Shown here one piece after another: positions 5,628 to 6,120 of a stretch of 6,120 nt of DNA. Each line of letters starts with the position of its first letter. The stretch's first letter is position 1. The position numbers were made by a program, and so were the translations under genes. The notes below the pieces were generated by a model. The model did not search any database and was not told where the DNA came from. It saw only the letters and a program-made list of their open reading frames with translations. The stretch spans positions 1 through 6,120 of the forward strand of contig JADMKH010000292.1 of assembly GCA_018780025.1 (NCBI GenBank). The letters run 5' to 3'. The DNA comes from Thiobacillus sp. (GTDB taxonomy: Bacteria > Pseudomonadota > Gammaproteobacteria > Burkholderiales > Thiobacillaceae).

Positions 5628-6056
5628 ATGGCAGTTCAGCGCACATTTTCCATCATCAAACCCGATGCCGTCGCCAAAAATGTAATCGGTAAAATCGTCA
5701 GCCGCTTCGAGAGCAGCGGCCTCAAGGTCGTCGCATCCAGAATGAAGCACCTGTCGCGCCAGGAAGCTGAAGGCTTTTACGGTGTGCACCGTGAGCGTCC
5801 TTTTTTCAAGGACCTGGTTGAATTCATGATCTCGGGCCCGGTGGTGTTGCAAGTGCTGGAAGGCGAAGATGCAATTGCCAAAAATCGTGAGTTGATGGGC
5901 GCAACCGACCCGAAGAAGGCCGAACCCGGCACCATCCGCGCTGATTTCGCCGAGAGCATCGACGCCAATGCCGTGCACGGTTCCGATGCACCGGAAACCG
6001 CGGCGGTCGAGATTGCGTTCTTCTTCCCGGCCAGCGAAGTCTACGCAGGCCGCTAA
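5628..6056 (+). CDS. ndk: Nucleoside diphosphate kinase
   Basis: Ndk moves the gamma-phosphate from ATP to other nucleoside diphosphates through a phosphohistidine, balancing NTP and dNTP pools in the cytosol. The product has 142 residues, the usual bacterial length. Visible family features are RTFSIIKPDAV at the N-terminus with Lys11, the nucleotide-site YGVHRERPFF, FMISGPVV, GATDPKKAEPGTIRADFA, and the active-site NAVHGSD with catalytic His117. The C-terminus ends FFFPASEVYAGR. GGAG at 5617-5620, 7 bases before the ATG, supports the start. rlmN begins 10 bases after the stop; this ndk-rlmN order is usual in betaproteobacteria and often continues into pilF/pilW, rodZ and ispG. Confidence 0.98.
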   Translation: MAVQRTFSIIKPDAVAKNVIGKIVSRFESSGLKVVASRMKHLSRQEAEGFYGVHRERPFFKDLVEFMISGPVVLQVLEGEDAIAKNRELMGATDPKKAEPGTIRADFAESIDANAVHGSDAPETAAVEIAFFFPASEVYAGR

Positions 6057-6066
6057 AGTCACACGC

Positions 6067-6120
6067 ATGCCGCAGAATCTGCTCGATTTCGATCTCGACG
6101 GACTGACCGCCTGGTTCACC
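6067..6120 (+). CDS. rlmN: Dual-specificity 23S rRNA/tRNA adenine C2-methyltransferase RlmN, N-terminal 18 codons
   Basis: The reading frame opens at ATG 6067 and runs off the right edge. The 18 visible residues, MPQNLLDFDLDGLTAWFT, match the N-terminus typical of betaproteobacterial RlmN (NLLDFDLDGL), and the position just after ndk is where rlmN is expected. RlmN is a radical-SAM enzyme that methylates C2 of A2503 in 23S rRNA and A37 of some tRNAs; its CxxxCxxC cluster would lie outside the window. The ribosome binding site is weak (only AAAG at 6055-6058, partly in the ndk stop), so translation may depend on coupling to ndk. Confidence 0.85.
   Translation, partial: MPQNLLDFDLDGLTAWFT

Noticed and set aside
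5487..6119. Minus-strand frame of 210 codons opposite ndk and the start of rlmN
   Set aside because: ndk is certain, and this frame is open because of codon bias on the other strand; it has no recognisable motif.

Overview
The window looks like ordinary chromosomal DNA from a GC-rich betaproteobacterium. My best guess is the Nitrosomonadales (Thiobacillus, Sulfuricella or Gallionella relatives), from protein style and from the accA-tilS and ndk-rlmN pairs. This placement rests on recognition, not on a search. There are eight confident genes, two cut by the window edges, plus one doubtful small ORF. I see no tRNA, rRNA, CRISPR array, insertion sequence, phage gene or attachment site.

Region 1 (1-362, + strand) is the 3' end of a ferritin-like DUF455 protein gene. 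It converges, with only 3 bases between stop codons, on a two-gene minus-strand unit (366-1950). That unit is a cupin-type ribosomal protein L16 arginine hydroxylase (RoxA/YcfD family) followed, with a 14-base overlap, by a small protein resembling the phospholipase-D-like DUF7931 domain.

Region 2 (1951-2967) begins with a 73-base divergent intergenic region holding a possible -10 element on each strand. On the + strand follow a Bcp/PrxQ peroxiredoxin and a SlyD-type FKBP prolyl isomerase, fused by a TTGA stop/start overlap. This half of the window therefore groups oxygen-dependent protein modification, peroxide removal and metal-linked protein folding.

Region 3 (2968-5385) has a promoter-like leader, then accA (acetyl-CoA carboxylase alpha subunit, fatty acid synthesis) and tilS (tRNA-Ile lysidine synthetase), 7 bases apart. 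The accA leader carries the same 12-base extended -10 box as the peroxiredoxin gene.

Region 4 (5386-6120) is a 242-base gap with several small palindromes and a doubtful minus-strand ORF, then ndk (nucleoside diphosphate kinase) and the first 18 codons of rlmN (rRNA/tRNA adenine C2 methyltransferase).

I looked for an undescribed system and found none with strong support. The best leads are the compact divergent promoter with an apparently leaderless roxA transcript, the roxA-DUF7931 coupling, and the small ORF antisense to the tilS 3' end.
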